A DNA stretch of 64,000 nt. Source: Streptomyces rishiriensis (GTDB lineage Bacteria > Actinomycetota > Actinomycetes > Streptomycetales > Streptomycetaceae). The stretch is from the NCBI RefSeq assembly GCF_003112535.1, contig NZ_BEWA01000008.1:248001-312000 (forward strand), in the 5' to 3' direction. Shown piece after piece: positions 63,814 to 64,000 of the stretch. Numbering within the stretch: the first letter of the stretch is position 1; each line of letters starts with the position of its first letter. Made by a program: the position numbers and the translations under genes. Under the pieces are notes generated by a model. It searched no databases. It had not been told where the DNA came from and saw only the letters and a program-made list of their open reading frames with translations.

Positions 63814-63819
63814 ACGCAG

Positions 63820-63849
63820 ATGATGAGAACGTTTTCAGCCGCACGTCAA
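63820..63849 (-). promoter_or_regulatory. Promoter of the leader peptide and transporter operon
   Basis: On the minus strand TTGACG (63844-63849) and CATCAT (63820-63825) lie 18 bases apart and six bases before the leader ATG, suggesting a leaderless transcript. Confidence 0.5.
63824..63837. promoter_or_regulatory. LacI-family operator in the promoter spacer
   Basis: TGAGAACGTTTTCA is a 14-bp palindrome with central CG and one mismatched pair, a typical operator of LacI-family sugar regulators. It lies between the -35 and -10 boxes, so binding would repress. No LacI gene with an obvious link is inside the window; one may lie to the right of 64000. Confidence 0.6.
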
Positions 63850-63938
63850 AGAAGTGGACACGAAATCCCGTCATATGAGATGACGACCTCGTCACAGTCG
63901 GTGCACACACCATCGGCGGTTACCATCACCGGAGCGGC

Positions 63939-64000
63939 ATGCGCCCTGGCGTGTCGCGGTCGAGTGATGCTCCTCCACCGCCCTGCCCGCGCTCCCCACT
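63939..64000 (+). other. Possible start of a rightward gene, cut by the window edge
   Basis: An ATG at 63939 has GGAG seven bases upstream and the frame stays open to the end (20 codons). It diverges from the transporter operon, where a regulator gene would be expected. Too little is visible to name it. Confidence 0.25.

Noticed and set aside
1-64000. CRISPR arrays, insertion sequences, tRNA or rRNA genes
   Set aside because: None seen: no spaced direct repeats, transposase motifs, or cloverleaf/rRNA signatures on either strand by eye.

Overview
The window is high-G+C actinobacterial DNA, and the gene content points to Streptomyces. It holds a P450-containing conservon, the gylR-glpFKD glycerol cluster, the complete Pup-proteasome set beside tatAC and a HelY-type helicase, and a DtxR/IdeR-type iron box. 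From memory, much of the gene order matches the S. coelicolor SCO1620-SCO1665 region. No insertion sequence, integrase, tRNA, rRNA or CRISPR array was seen. Most of the long overlapping reading frames are shadows caused by codon bias.

Layout. 1-9050: a LysR fragment with a TDT-family exporter, an XRE-cupin regulator coupled to a metal-receptor-like binding protein, a 5'-3' exonuclease, an iron-box-controlled siderophore-interacting flavoprotein, an APC permease, a GNAT acetyltransferase and a pseudouridine synthase. 9044-13678: a five-gene conservon (CvnA-E type, with a CYP157-like P450), read leftwards. 13968-21408: a divergent TetR regulator and a four-gene operon of two DUF1989 proteins, a biotin-dependent urea/guanidine carboxylase and allophanate hydrolase. 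21493-40404: the proteasome block, all leftward except a LacI gene. In transcription order it is arc, dop, pup, a broken endonuclease VII gene, prcB, prcA, an inserted LacI/MFS pair, pafA, two FKBPs, pafB, pafC, two small genes, tatA, tatC and helY. 40648-52733: ferredoxin, a secreted protein, trmI, a site-2 protease, a RecB-like nuclease, an orphan response regulator, an orphan peptide-binding lipoprotein, a HAD phosphatase and metH. 53087-58321: gylR and glpF-glpK-glpD. 58665-63813: a leftward operon of leader peptide, sugar-type ABC transporter and methylthioribose kinase.

How the parts fit. The most interesting system is a probable guanidine-assimilation regulon. A 22-bp palindromic operator lies just upstream of the carboxylase operon, and a near-identical copy lies 9 kb away in front of the APC permease. 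The likely ligand of this operator is the adjacent TetR protein. The carboxylase carries Asp694 where urea carboxylases, as I recall, have Asn, and with the DUF1989 pair this favours guanidine over urea as substrate. The second interesting system is at the right end. A 23-residue Cys-containing leader peptide and a LacI-type operator precede an ABC importer and mtnK, which suggests uptake and phosphorylation of methylthioribose under sulfur-responsive control. Smaller observations include GylR operators shared by gylR and glpF, a repeated promoter pattern before arc and pafA, a hairpin scar that breaks endonuclease VII between pup and prcB, and two perfect palindromic terminators of 40 bp or more.
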